A DNA stretch of 18,341 nt from Clostridia bacterium (GCA_014872655.1 WHHJ01000039.1:1-18341); one strand, 5' to 3'. Positions 1-6,728 are shown, counted from the stretch's first letter. Program-made: numbers and translations. The notes: generated by a model not told the origin, from the letters alone.

Positions 1-68
1 ATCGGAATCTTTTTTATTAATGATAAGGTATCTTTTTAAAAAAGGATTAACATATTTTAAGAAAAACA

Positions 69-97
69 TTGACAATATTTGTAAAAAACATTATAAT
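69..97 (+). promoter_or_regulatory. Consensus sigma-A promoter at the edge of the RHS remnant
   Basis: A perfect -35 TTGACA (69-74) and a perfect -10 TATAAT (92-97) are separated by 17 bp, with AT-rich sequence upstream. Transcription would begin near 104 and run into the truncated RHS reading frame, which opens after a stop at 106-108. No ATG with a ribosome site lies in the RHS frame just downstream. The promoter may therefore belong to whatever stood here before the RHS fragment arrived. Confidence 0.75.
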
Positions 98-108
98 AAA
101 AATGATGA

Positions 109-1449
109 TACAGTACTGACATCACCGGCTGGAACGATCTTCTGACAAGCTTCAGAGGAGAGTCTATCACGTATGATGAGATCGGTAACCCTGTCCAATA
201 TCTGGGTGATACCCTGACGTGGACCGAGGGACGTCGATTGGCATCTCTTTCACGCCCATATCCGGGGCAGCCGGAGAACCAGACCATTTATACTTATGAA
301 TATAATGCCGCAGGTCAGCGGACCTCCAAAACAAAAACATATTCCACCACCGGGGAATCAATCACGACGGAATTTATTTATGAGGGAGATTTGTTAGTCG
401 GACAAAAAACGTCAGACGGCAAAGGAGACATGACGTTTTTGCATGATGATACCGGAGCATATATTGGTCTGATTTATGAAGGTGCCGAGTATTATTACAT
501 GAAGAATGTCCAAGGCGACATCATCGGTATCGTCGATGCGGAAGGCGTCGTGCAAGCAATCTATACCTATGATGCATATGGACGGATGCTTACTATCGAA
601 ACCCGGTCGCATTTTTTAAGATACGATGGCGACTGGACCGTCGGTGGTATGAATCCCATCCGATACCGGGGCTACTATTACGACTATGACACCAAACTGT
701 ATTATCTGAACAGCCGCTATTACGATCCTGAAGTCGGGCGGTTTATTAGTTCGGATTCTGTCATGGGCGTTAATGCTGATATGGCAACCTACAATTTATA
801 TGCTTATTGTGGGAACAATCCAATTATTCGATGTGATGTTAGTGGTACTCATTGGGACAATATTATTGACGCATCTCTTCACATAGGGAATATGTTATTG
901 TTGGCAGTTGGTATTGATACGGCAGCAGGAGGGGCAATCTTTTTAAATATGTCACAGGATGAAAATGGTATATATCATGCGTCCTTTAATTGTTGGCAGC
1001 AGTATGCGGGTTATATGTATTTGTATGATGTTGCATTTGATATTGGTACTGATATGGATGTGGGATATTTCCCATTTTTCTATGCTGGTCAAGGTTATAC
1101 TATATGGATGTGGAAGGGAGATTATATTAACTTAGGAGCAGGAGCAGAATTAGGAATTTATCGTGGCTCGTCCGGAATTCGGACAGTCGATAAAAGTTTG
1201 GCGATGCAGATGGGAATGACATTGCATTATCGCGGAAACTTGATTATTGATCATTATCCGGAAGAGTATCAATGGTGGATTACGGGATTTAATGCTGAAT
1301 ATTTAAATAAGCATGCCAGTGATTTAACAGCTACCTTTGAAGTCATATTTCCCAGCCATGAAATGTATCGTGCGTTTAGAAAAAAATGGCAATATGACCC
1401 ACGGTTTGAATTTTGGGATTCAAGGTCTTTGGTAATTTTTTGTTTCTGA
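109..1449 (+). CDS. RHS repeat-associated core protein, 5'-truncated, with DUF4474-like C-terminal tip
   Basis: This is the 3' part of an RHS/YD-repeat protein, normally a large surface or secreted shell that carries a variable C-terminal effector. The frame is open from 109 just after a stop. The first recognisable RHS residues (WNDLLTSF) begin at about 130, and the first usable start is TTG 238, which has no good ribosome site and would give 403 residues. Numbered from that TTG, YD-type repeats are followed by the RHS core signature (RYRGYYYD from residue 142, then YYLNSRYYDPEVGRFIS, then YAYCGNNP), and the tip starts near residue 203. The tip contains WKGDY, LGAGAELGIY and WWITGFN motifs that resemble DUF4474 domains of clostridial RHS proteins (from memory). 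Base composition becomes clearly AT-richer at about 835, as expected for an exchangeable tip. The family is sure, the tip assignment is moderate, and expression is doubtful. Confidence 0.85.
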   Translation, partial: YSTDITGWNDLLTSFRGESITYDEIGNPVQYLGDTLTWTEGRRLASLSRPYPGQPENQTIYTYEYNAAGQRTSKTKTYSTTGESITTEFIYEGDLLVGQKTSDGKGDMTFLHDDTGAYIGLIYEGAEYYYMKNVQGDIIGIVDAEGVVQAIYTYDAYGRMLTIETRSHFLRYDGDWTVGGMNPIRYRGYYYDYDTKLYYLNSRYYDPEVGRFISSDSVMGVNADMATYNLYAYCGNNPIIRCDVSGTHWDNIIDASLHIGNMLLLAVGIDTAAGGAIFLNMSQDENGIYHASFNCWQQYAGYMYLYDVAFDIGTDMDVGYFPFFYAGQGYTIWMWKGDYINLGAGAELGIYRGSSGIRTVDKSLAMQMGMTLHYRGNLIIDHYPEEYQWWITGFNAEYLNKHASDLTATFEVIFPSHEMYRAFRKKWQYDPRFEFWDSRSLVIFCF

Positions 1450-1467
1450 ACTAAAAGGAGGCAGTCA

Positions 1468-2007
1468 ATGAAGAAAGTTTTTTTATTGTTGATCGCAATG
1501 CAGTTTTTCTTGTCAGCATGTTCTTTAGAAGAAATAGGGAGCATGAAAAAGTATTATACAGATAGCACTGTTTTGATTAAGGAAACGTATAAGCAGTTGT
1601 TGGATGTGTTGTCCCGGAGGGATCATGATCAACTGAAAAATATGTTTTCCCCCAAGGTGCAGCAGGATCCGGATTTGGATCAAAAAATAGAAGATCTGTT
1701 TGACTATATTGAAGGAGATGTTCTTCCTTTTGATGAGGAAACGCAGATACTTCCTTTTACGGGAACTCATGTTGATCATGGAAAAAGGAGTAAAATAATT
1801 CATGCATCAATAGATCTTGAAACAAGCGAACAAAAATATATTATCATTTTGCAAGAGTATGTTGTTGATACGATTGAACCGAATAATGAAGGAATAGAGT
1901 CTATTTATATTGCATATGCAAAGAATTATACTTATGGGGTAATATATCAGTCAAAGGGTACATTAAATACTGGCATAAATCTTGAATATTATGATTTTGA
2001 TTTTTAA
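1468..2007 (+). CDS. DUF5104-like lipoprotein beside RHS
   Basis: The product is a 179-residue predicted lipoprotein. A short basic start (MKK), a hydrophobic stretch and lipobox LSAC place the lipidated Cys at residue 18. The mature part contains a segment around residues 45-75 (LKNMFSPKV, then DLDQKIEDLFDYIEGD) that resembles DUF5104 lipoproteins of Clostridia. It starts 18 bp after the RHS stop with an AAAAGGAGG ribosome site (1453-1461) spaced 6 nt from ATG 1468, so it is probably cotranscribed with the RHS tip. Known RHS loci usually put an immunity or accessory gene in this position. That role is an inference here, because DUF5104 has no established function known to me. Confidence 0.75.
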   Translation: MKKVFLLLIAMQFFLSACSLEEIGSMKKYYTDSTVLIKETYKQLLDVLSRRDHDQLKNMFSPKVQQDPDLDQKIEDLFDYIEGDVLPFDEETQILPFTGTHVDHGKRSKIIHASIDLETSEQKYIIILQEYVVDTIEPNNEGIESIYIAYAKNYTYGVIYQSKGTLNTGINLEYYDFDF

Positions 2008-2159
2008 AAAATGGTTTGTTTTAGACATATGCGAAACTATTTGTCATTTAGTTTGTTTACTTTATTCTTCGTTAAAATAATGCAAATTAAGGAATAGTTT
2101 TTTGGATTTTATTTAAAGATTTAGAATAATATTGTGTTCAAAATCTTTTATGGGGCTTG

Positions 2160-2188
2160 ATCACAAGATAATCATTTTTTAGTATAAT
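2160..2188 (+). promoter_or_regulatory. Promoter of the small membrane PH-like gene
   Basis: A perfect TATAAT lies at 2183-2188, with a weak -35 ATCACA (2160-2165) 17 bp upstream. Transcription would start near 2195, which rules out the upstream ATG at 2194 and supports ATG 2221 as the true start. Confidence 0.5.
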
Positions 2189-2220
2189 ATACGATGTATT
2201 TAAATAGATTGGAGTATAAA

Positions 2221-2664
2221 ATGGAATGTGAGAATTCTTTTGTTGTACAATACCCTAAATTTATCTTTTATATAGGGGTATTATGCAATATCGTTTTTAT
2301 TATTGTTTTATTAGGATTTACGTTGTTTTCAAAACAGTTGCCTCATTTGATTTTTTATATATTCTGTGCGATGTTTCTTAGTTGGGGGACATATCTAATA
2401 TTGAAGGGCTGTAAATTTAAAGTAATCGTTACAGGTTTACAAATAGAAGTCTTTCCTGTTTTTAAAAAATCTTATACTTTTTCTTTTATAGATATTGTTG
2501 AGGTTCGTAGGCAAGTAAAAAAGAATCAAATGAAATCAGAACGTATTGTGATAAAAACAAAATTTGGGCAAAAATTAGTTTTGGAAAGTCAGGCTATTGC
2601 CTATAATATGTTCGTAGTGGAATTAAAGGATAAAGTAAACCATAAATATTTGTTTGGATTTTAA
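2221..2664 (+). CDS. Small two-helix membrane protein with PH-like cytoplasmic domain (DUF6560-like)
   Basis: The product is a 147-residue protein. Two hydrophobic helices (about residues 13-35 and 41-61) are followed by a soluble part of roughly 80 residues with alternating strands, including FKVIVTGLQIEVFPVF, YTFSFIDIVEVRRQ and ERIVIKTKFGQKLVLES. This layout resembles bacterial PH-like domains, and from memory it resembles clostridial DUF6560 proteins. ATG 2221 was chosen because GGAG (2211-2214) sits 6 nt upstream and the promoter's predicted start lies after the alternative ATG at 2194. The gene is strongly AT-rich, like the RHS tip and the lipoprotein upstream, so all three may have moved as a block. 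A strong terminator follows. Function is unknown. Confidence 0.7.
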   Translation: MECENSFVVQYPKFIFYIGVLCNIVFIIVLLGFTLFSKQLPHLIFYIFCAMFLSWGTYLILKGCKFKVIVTGLQIEVFPVFKKSYTFSFIDIVEVRRQVKKNQMKSERIVIKTKFGQKLVLESQAIAYNMFVVELKDKVNHKYLFGF

Positions 2665-2674
2665 AAGTTTTTGG

Positions 2675-2726
2675 CAGTAAGCGGGGCAGTCGAGATTTTT
2701 CGGCTGTCCCGCTTACTGTTTATTAT
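2675..2726 (+). terminator. Long-stem intrinsic terminator closing the RHS island
   Basis: An 18-bp inverted repeat (2675-2692 with 2701-2718) has only two G-U wobbles and an 8-nt loop, followed by a T-rich tail. It separates the RHS island from the BlaI/M56 operon. Confidence 0.85.
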
Positions 2727-2782
2727 AATTTAAAATTGTTTGTGAGCAAATAGATAATGCTTTTTAGATGCTAAAATAGGGG

Positions 2783-2811
2783 TTGACAAAGTTGTCTATT
2801 TATGATAGACT
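2783..2811 (+). promoter_or_regulatory. Promoter of the BlaI/M56 operon
   Basis: The -35 is TTGACA (2783-2788) and the best -10 is TAGACT (2806-2811) at 17-bp spacing. The -10 lies inside the first operator dyad, so repressor binding should block polymerase. Confidence 0.7.
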
Positions 2812-2840
2812 GTTTTTGTGAGTGTCTATAGTCAATAGAC
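2794..2840 (+). promoter_or_regulatory. Two identical BlaI-type operator dyads
   Basis: GTCTAT-N5-ATAGAC occurs twice, at 2794-2810 and 2824-2840. The centres are 30 bp apart, close to three helical turns. The first copy covers the spacer and -10, and the second lies between the predicted start of transcription and the ribosome site. Dimeric BlaI/MecI repressors bind such dyads and usually repress their own operon. I found no third copy of the dyad in the window. Confidence 0.8.
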
Positions 2841-2856
2841 AACAGGAGGGGATTGT

Positions 2857-3225
2857 ATGGAAGAGTTTAAGCTTGGAACGGTAGAGCAACATTTTGCCGA
2901 TCTTGTTTGGCAGAATGAACCGATGCCGATAAAACAATTGATCGGGCTTTGTGAATCAGAACTTCACTGGAAACGCACAACAACTTATACGGTGCTGAAA
3001 AAGCTTTGCAAAAAAGGATTATTTAGATATGAAAATGGCATTGTTACGGCATTATTATCTAAAGAAGAATTCTTTGCCGTGCAAAGCGAGCAATTTGTTT
3101 GCAGCCATTTTAACGGGTCTCTGCCTGCATTTATTGCGGCCTTTACGGCTAGAAAATCTTTGACGGCGGCAGAAGTTGAAGAAATCCGTGATTTGATTGA
3201 TGCGATAGGAGAGTCTCAGTCATGA
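2857..3225 (+). CDS. BlaI/MecI-family transcriptional repressor
   Basis: The product is a 122-residue winged-helix repressor of the usual BlaI/MecI length. Residues 1-70 form the DNA-binding domain. The recognition-helix region WKRTTTYTVLKKLCKKGL (residues 38-55) matches the conserved W-x-x-x-T-V-x-x-x-L-x-x-K-G pattern. Residues 71-120 form the C-terminal dimerisation part, where paired proteases of this family cleave their repressor. The start is ATG 2857 after AGGAGGG. The gene overlaps the downstream M56 protease gene by 4 nt (ATGA), the standard pairing. Two operator dyads in its promoter argue for autorepression. The regulated stress is unknown and need not be a beta-lactam. Confidence 0.92.
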   Translation: MEEFKLGTVEQHFADLVWQNEPMPIKQLIGLCESELHWKRTTTYTVLKKLCKKGLFRYENGIVTALLSKEEFFAVQSEQFVCSHFNGSLPAFIAAFTARKSLTAAEVEEIRDLIDAIGESQS

Positions 3226-4592
3226 GTGCAGTGTTTTTGAAAATTTTAAATATGAGTATTGCCTCCGGGTGGGTTATCATTGCGGTGATGGTGCTTCGGC
3301 TTTTGTTGAGACGTGTTTTTCCGAGGCGGATATGGTGTTGGTTTTGGGGAATGACTGCTATTCGGTTATTGCTTCCGTTTTCGGTTGAGAGTGCCTATAG
3401 CCTGATTCCGAGTACTCAAACCATTCAGACCGCTGTATATGCACATCGGCCTTACATTGAAACCGGGATTTCTGTGGTGGATCGTTCTGTAAACGGAATA
3501 TTGGGAGATCGGTATTATGAAGGCGTAACGATAGAGACCGGGAATTTTTCAAGGATTTTGAATGCCTTATCTATTATTTGGATCATAGGGATCGTTGTGC
3601 TCGCTTTTTATGGGCTTATTTCTTATCTTCGGCTTCGAAAGCAAGTGGCTGTTTGTATGAAGGTACAGGATTTGGTGTATCAGTGTGATGATATTTCGGT
3701 GCCGTTTATTTTAGGCGTTGTTCATCCTAAAATTTATCTGCCGTCCACATTATCGGAGCAGCAAGCCGAATACGTGATTGCACACGAAACGGCACATTTG
3801 GCTCGGCACGATCATTGGTGGAAGTGCTTGGGACTTGTTGTGTTGGCGGTGCATTGGTTTAATCCTTTGGTTTGGATTGCGTTTATCTTATTTTGTCGAG
3901 ATATCGAGTGGGCTTGTGACGAGCGGGTAATTGCGTCGTTGAGCGCCTCGGAACGAAAAAATTATGCTCAAGTTTTGGCTGAATGTAGTGTTCGGGGCAG
4001 TATGGCAAATGGCTTTCGTCTTGCATTTGGAGAAGTTCATGTCAAAGATCGGCTGAAAGCTATTTTGAGATATAAGAAACCTGTTTTTGCCGTAATTGTT
4101 GTGGCGGTTGTTTTAAGCGTAGCTTTTGCATTGACTTTTTTGACCTCTCCGCTTTCCGAACATTCTGTTCTGGAGGGGCATCAATGGAATTTTTCTTTGA
4201 TCCAGCGCAATTCGGACGGGCAGGTGATTGTTTGCAGCGAAGGCGAAAAGACATTTTATGAAAATGCACAAGTTTCGGATTTTACATTGCAGGAAGATAA
4301 CGGAACCTTGTTGTTAACGCAGCCGCAGACCGGACAAAGTTGGAGCATGAGTTATTGGAAAGAACGCAGTGGTCCCAATGGTTCGATATATTCGATTACA
4401 TGCGGCGAAAAGACTGGGTATGCAGGAGTTGGAATCACTTCCTATCAGGATGGTGGTTCGGAGTATACCTTGTATATCGTTATCGGTGATTATTCGATAA
4501 AATTTACGGAATGGATTCGTATTTCTTCTGTCGGAGGGGTAACTTCTCCGGAGTCGACTCAGATTACTTCGGCCGTTTCCGCTGAAGCGTAA
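3222..4592 (+). CDS. BlaR1/MecR1-like M56 membrane metallopeptidase, non-penicillin-binding sensor end
   Basis: The product is a 456-residue integral membrane zinc protease that would relieve repression by the partner BlaI-like protein. Hydrophobic helices lie near residues 10-30, 37-55, 114-136, 203-225 and 286-308. The M56 zinc motif HETAH is at residues 188-192, with the third-ligand region EWACDE at 229-234. In BlaR1 the segment after the last helix is a transpeptidase-like penicillin sensor of about 250 residues. Here only about 148 residues follow the last helix, and I see no SxxK/KTG-type layout. They are rich in strands and polar residues instead. The ligand is therefore probably something other than a beta-lactam. 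The gene overlaps the repressor by 4 nt. Confidence 0.9.
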   Translation: MSAVFLKILNMSIASGWVIIAVMVLRLLLRRVFPRRIWCWFWGMTAIRLLLPFSVESAYSLIPSTQTIQTAVYAHRPYIETGISVVDRSVNGILGDRYYEGVTIETGNFSRILNALSIIWIIGIVVLAFYGLISYLRLRKQVAVCMKVQDLVYQCDDISVPFILGVVHPKIYLPSTLSEQQAEYVIAHETAHLARHDHWWKCLGLVVLAVHWFNPLVWIAFILFCRDIEWACDERVIASLSASERKNYAQVLAECSVRGSMANGFRLAFGEVHVKDRLKAILRYKKPVFAVIVVAVVLSVAFALTFLTSPLSEHSVLEGHQWNFSLIQRNSDGQVIVCSEGEKTFYENAQVSDFTLQEDNGTLLLTQPQTGQSWSMSYWKERSGPNGSIYSITCGEKTGYAGVGITSYQDGGSEYTLYIVIGDYSIKFTEWIRISSVGGVTSPESTQITSAVSAEA

Positions 4593-4901
4593 CAGGGGTG
4601 CCACGAATAATTCGTAAAGAGGACTTGAAAAACCTTGACAGATATGGTAAAATATCAGAGAGAAAGGACTTTTATTTTTCTTTTGTTGTTGTCAGTTTTT
4701 TCTGTTCGGAACAGAGGATGTTGGTTGCACGAATAAGGGAACCGAAAACTAAATTTTGACAACACAAGGTTTAGGTCTTTTGTTGATTGTGATGGCTTTC
4801 ACCATATGGCCGGAAGATCTTTTTGTCATTTGCAAGGTGGACTTTGTTTTTTTAGCAAAAAACAAACACATTTTCATGTTGTAGAAAGGTGGTTTTATAG
4901 G
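4593..4901 (+). other. Intergenic region with a promoter and an unexplained 250-nt leader
   Basis: This 309-bp gap holds a promoter at 4625-4653, a 13-bp inverted repeat CTGTTC-G-GAACAG (4702-4714) and two copies of CACGAATAA (about 4602 and 4728). A further TTGACA at 4756-4761 lacks a convincing -10. An in-frame N-terminal extension of the next gene to ATG 4806 is possible, but it has no ribosome site. No clear terminator follows the M56 gene. Confidence 0.5.
4625..4653 (+). promoter_or_regulatory. Probable promoter of the tandem small-gene pair
   Basis: TTGAAA (4625-4630) and TAAAAT (4648-4653) are separated by 17 bp. Transcription would start near 4660, leaving a leader of about 240 nt before the ATG at 4902. 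Confidence 0.55.
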
Positions 4902-5261
4902 ATGGGCAGTTTTGAAGAATTGTTTGCTCGTGCCAGCAAACAAGAGGACTACCATACACATTATGAGGTGTATATGGAGTCGGCGAAAGAACAGCATTAC
5001 AACTTAACAATAGCAGTGGATGCCGGTGCGGACACGATATATCGGCAGTTGGATGAAGTGTTGCCGAAGTCTGACAACGTGATCAGGAAACTGGCTTGTT
5101 TTCTTCCGGAGATGCCCTGTGGTGAAACCCCGAGCTGCGCATTTCGAGAGGCTCTTGAACGGCATAACCCCTTAAACGGACAGGCACTTGTTGCTGTGCC
5201 GGGCGTCATTGAGAGAATTTTAGAAGATACGCTCCCGCAAAGGAGGAACAAAAATGAGTAG
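4902..5261 (+). CDS. Small protein of unknown family, first of a tandem paralogous pair
   Basis: The product has 119 residues, with no signal peptide and no membrane helix. ATG 4902 is preferred because AAAGGTGG (4885-4892) lies 9 nt upstream. An extension to ATG 4806 would add 32 residues of unlikely sequence without a ribosome site. I do not recognise the family. Residues 46-68 (IYRQLDEVLP, then LACFL) match the next gene at 15 of 23 positions by hand alignment, and residues 77-96 (PSCAF, then NPLNGQAL) match at 11 of 20. The two genes overlap by 8 nt and were clearly made by duplication. The protein is acidic in its first half. A cytoplasmic role, perhaps as a heteromer with its paralogue, is an inference. 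Confidence 0.7.
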   Translation: MGSFEELFARASKQEDYHTHYEVYMESAKEQHYNLTIAVDAGADTIYRQLDEVLPKSDNVIRKLACFLPEMPCGETPSCAFREALERHNPLNGQALVAVPGVIERILEDTLPQRRNKNE

Positions 5262-5586
5262 TTTGTTCGATCTTGTAGATAATAAAGAAATAAGTTACGC
5301 GATATATATGGTGTCTAAAAAAGGCTGTTATTATCATATAAATTTAGATACCCAGACCGTGATAAATGAAGACGAGATCTATGCGCAGTTGGAAAAGGTG
5401 CTGCCGCAGGAGGACAATGCCATAGAGGCTCTTGCATGTTTTTTGGTTCCGGGACTGATGCTTGAATTTCCGAGTTATGCGTTTAGCACGGCCTTGATAC
5501 GCCTTAACGCCTTAAATAAGAAAGCGATTCTTTATACGAATGGAACGGTGTGGAAGCCGCTGTCGGAGGTAACGCCTAACGCCTAA
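5254..5586 (+). CDS. Small protein of unknown family, second of a tandem paralogous pair
   Basis: The product is a 110-residue soluble protein starting at ATG 5254, with AGGAGG (5241-5246) 7 nt upstream. It overlaps the upstream paralogue by 8 nt, which suggests translational coupling. The shared block is residues 42-64 (IYAQLEKVLP, then LACFL), followed by PSYAF and ALNKKAI. Its N-terminal third is predicted to be beta-rich (ISYAIYMVSKKGCYYHINL) and differs from the paralogue. No motif points to an enzyme. The gene ends well before the next promoter, so the pair appears to be a two-gene unit. Confidence 0.75.
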   Translation: MSSLFDLVDNKEISYAIYMVSKKGCYYHINLDTQTVINEDEIYAQLEKVLPQEDNAIEALACFLVPGLMLEFPSYAFSTALIRLNALNKKAILYTNGTVWKPLSEVTPNA

Positions 5587-5666
5587 ATCTTAAGGCATAC
5601 AGGGATTGACGTTGTATACAATAGATGTTCGATCGTTTTGTTGTGCAACGAATTCAGTTGGTTGTG

Positions 5667-5695
5667 TTGGCAGTTTTAAAAAGATTTGCTATAAG
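5667..5695 (+). promoter_or_regulatory. Extended -10 promoter of the 72-residue protein
   Basis: TTGGCA (5667-5672) and TATAAG (5690-5695) are separated by 17 bp, with a TG at 5687-5688 giving an extended -10. The predicted transcript start, about 5702, coincides with the first base of the hairpin at 5703. Confidence 0.65.
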
Positions 5696-5702
5696 CAGAA
5701 AA

Positions 5703-5760
5703 ACATCCTCTTTCGCCTGAAATAGCTATTAAACCGCAGCTAAAAGGCGAAGGAGGATGT
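5703..5760 (+). promoter_or_regulatory. 5' leader hairpin that sequesters the ribosome site
   Basis: A 16-bp stem (5703-5718 with 5745-5760) has one G-U pair and a 26-nt loop. The loop itself contains a TAGCT/AGCTA inner pair. The 3' arm includes the whole AGGAGG ribosome site (5751-5756) of the gene starting at 5763, so the folded RNA should block initiation. There is no T-tract after it, so it is not an ordinary terminator. Confidence 0.75.
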
Positions 5761-5762
5761 GA

Positions 5763-5981
5763 ATGAGCATGTTGCGGCAGTTTATGGAGCGCACAGAATG
5801 GAATGGTAAAATTTATTATGTTGAGTTGGTTGAAACAGACTTTTATGTTTTATTTTTTCCTTTAAATGGGCGAACAATCGCGGCACGGAGAGTATATCTT
5901 TGGCGTGGCGCCGAAAATTTATGTTTTCGGGTTACAGCGCAACAGAATCTTAGATCAATATTGTGGTATGATACATATTGA
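5763..5981 (+). CDS. 72-residue protein of unknown function under a hairpin leader
   Basis: The product is small, with many aromatic residues and several arginines (WNGKIYYVELVE, FYVLFFPLNGRT, RRVYLWRGAENLCFRV). Predicted strands alternate, and there is no convincing membrane helix or signal peptide. ATG 5763 follows AGGAGG (5751-5756) by 6 nt. That ribosome site is buried in the hairpin just upstream, so translation probably depends on opening the RNA. I do not recognise the family. It could be the first gene of the unit that continues at 6048 (66 bp downstream) or a separately controlled small gene. The clear start signals make it likely to be real. Confidence 0.65.
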   Translation: MSMLRQFMERTEWNGKIYYVELVETDFYVLFFPLNGRTIAARRVYLWRGAENLCFRVTAQQNLRSILWYDTY

Positions 5982-6047
5982 CGTTGGAAAAGACGTTTGT
6001 TTTTGGTTTGAAAAGTTTGAACCGGAAAAATGAAAGAGGAGCGATAT

Positions 6048-6728
6048 ATGGAAAAAAAACAAGGCAAACAACGGGTTCGCTTTGGTAAGTGGTTAGAAAA
6101 TTTTTGGTATTATTATAAATGGCATACCATTGCGATTATCGTTGTTGCTATTGGTGTTGCTATCGGTATCGGGAGCTGTGTGAATCGAGAGAGTGTGGAT
6201 CTTTGTATTTATTATTTGTCAAAAGATCCGTTGGTGTACAGCGAGGACAAGATCAACTTACTGCATTCATTAGAGCCGTACGTTGAGGATTTTGACGGAG
6301 ACGGAGAAGTGCGACTGGAACTGCGTAATTATTATGTAGGGGATGAAGACACCGTCGAGAGCCAGTTGGAGCAATTTCGTAATGAGTATATTGGCGGCGG
6401 TGTGATGCTCTTGTTGGCGGACGAGACCGGAGTGGAACAACTCGTTGAGACGGGTTGGCTTGGGAATATCACCGATATTGCGCCGGATGCAGCGTTTGAT
6501 GGGGTGGCGTGGAACGCCGAAGGCTCTGCCTATCGTGATAGTGAATACCTAAAAGATTGGCAGGGTGAAATGTTTTTTGGTCTTCGCGTGTTTGACGATA
6601 AATCCATGATCCGGATTCTTTCTGGCAAGGAAGAGCAGTATGAATATGCCAAACAGGTGCTAACAAATATTATACAGGATAATCAAGTGGGCGCCGTTTT
6701 CGAAGATGCAGACGGTAGTGATCAATAA
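6048..6728 (+). CDS. Single-pass membrane-anchored protein upstream of the LtaS-like sulfatase
   Basis: The product has 226 residues. ATG 6048 is preferred over ATG 6030 because AGAGGAG (6035-6041) lies 6 nt before it. The N-terminus is basic, followed by an aromatic-basic belt (FWYYYKWHTI, residues 19-28) and one hydrophobic helix at about 27-44 ending in IGSC. The remaining 180 residues would face outward and are acidic (for example DFDGDGEVRLEL). They look globular, with a GGGVMLLLADETGVEQL segment that resembles part of a substrate-binding fold. Cys44 could be a lipid site, but the motif is weak. It lies 26 bp before the sulfatase gene, which suggests a shared role in the cell envelope. 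Family not recognised. Confidence 0.75.
   Translation: MEKKQGKQRVRFGKWLENFWYYYKWHTIAIIVVAIGVAIGIGSCVNRESVDLCIYYLSKDPLVYSEDKINLLHSLEPYVEDFDGDGEVRLELRNYYVGDEDTVESQLEQFRNEYIGGGVMLLLADETGVEQLVETGWLGNITDIAPDAAFDGVAWNAEGSAYRDSEYLKDWQGEMFFGLRVFDDKSMIRILSGKEEQYEYAKQVLTNIIQDNQVGAVFEDADGSDQ

Noticed and set aside
2100..2160. AAAGATTT/AAATCTTT hairpin after the DUF5104-like gene as a terminator
   Set aside because: The stem is 8 bp of A/T-rich pairs with a loop of about 20 nt and no T-tract in place.
4720..4761. 13-codon peptide from ATG 4719 in the leader of the tandem genes
   Set aside because: It has no clear ribosome site and no codon run suggesting a leader-peptide attenuator.
4806..4901. N-terminal extension of the first tandem small protein to ATG 4806
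   Set aside because: It has no ribosome site, the added 32 residues have no counterpart in the paralogue, and ATG 4902 has AAAGGTGG at good distance.
5606..5634. TTGACG with the palindrome TTGTATACAA as a promoter for the 72-residue gene
   Set aside because: No -10 exists at proper spacing; the extended -10 promoter at 5667-5695 is far better. The palindrome could still be a protein site.
6030..6047. Alternative start ATG 6030 for the 226-residue membrane protein
   Set aside because: The codons from this ATG form the ribosome site AGAGGAG of the better start at 6048.
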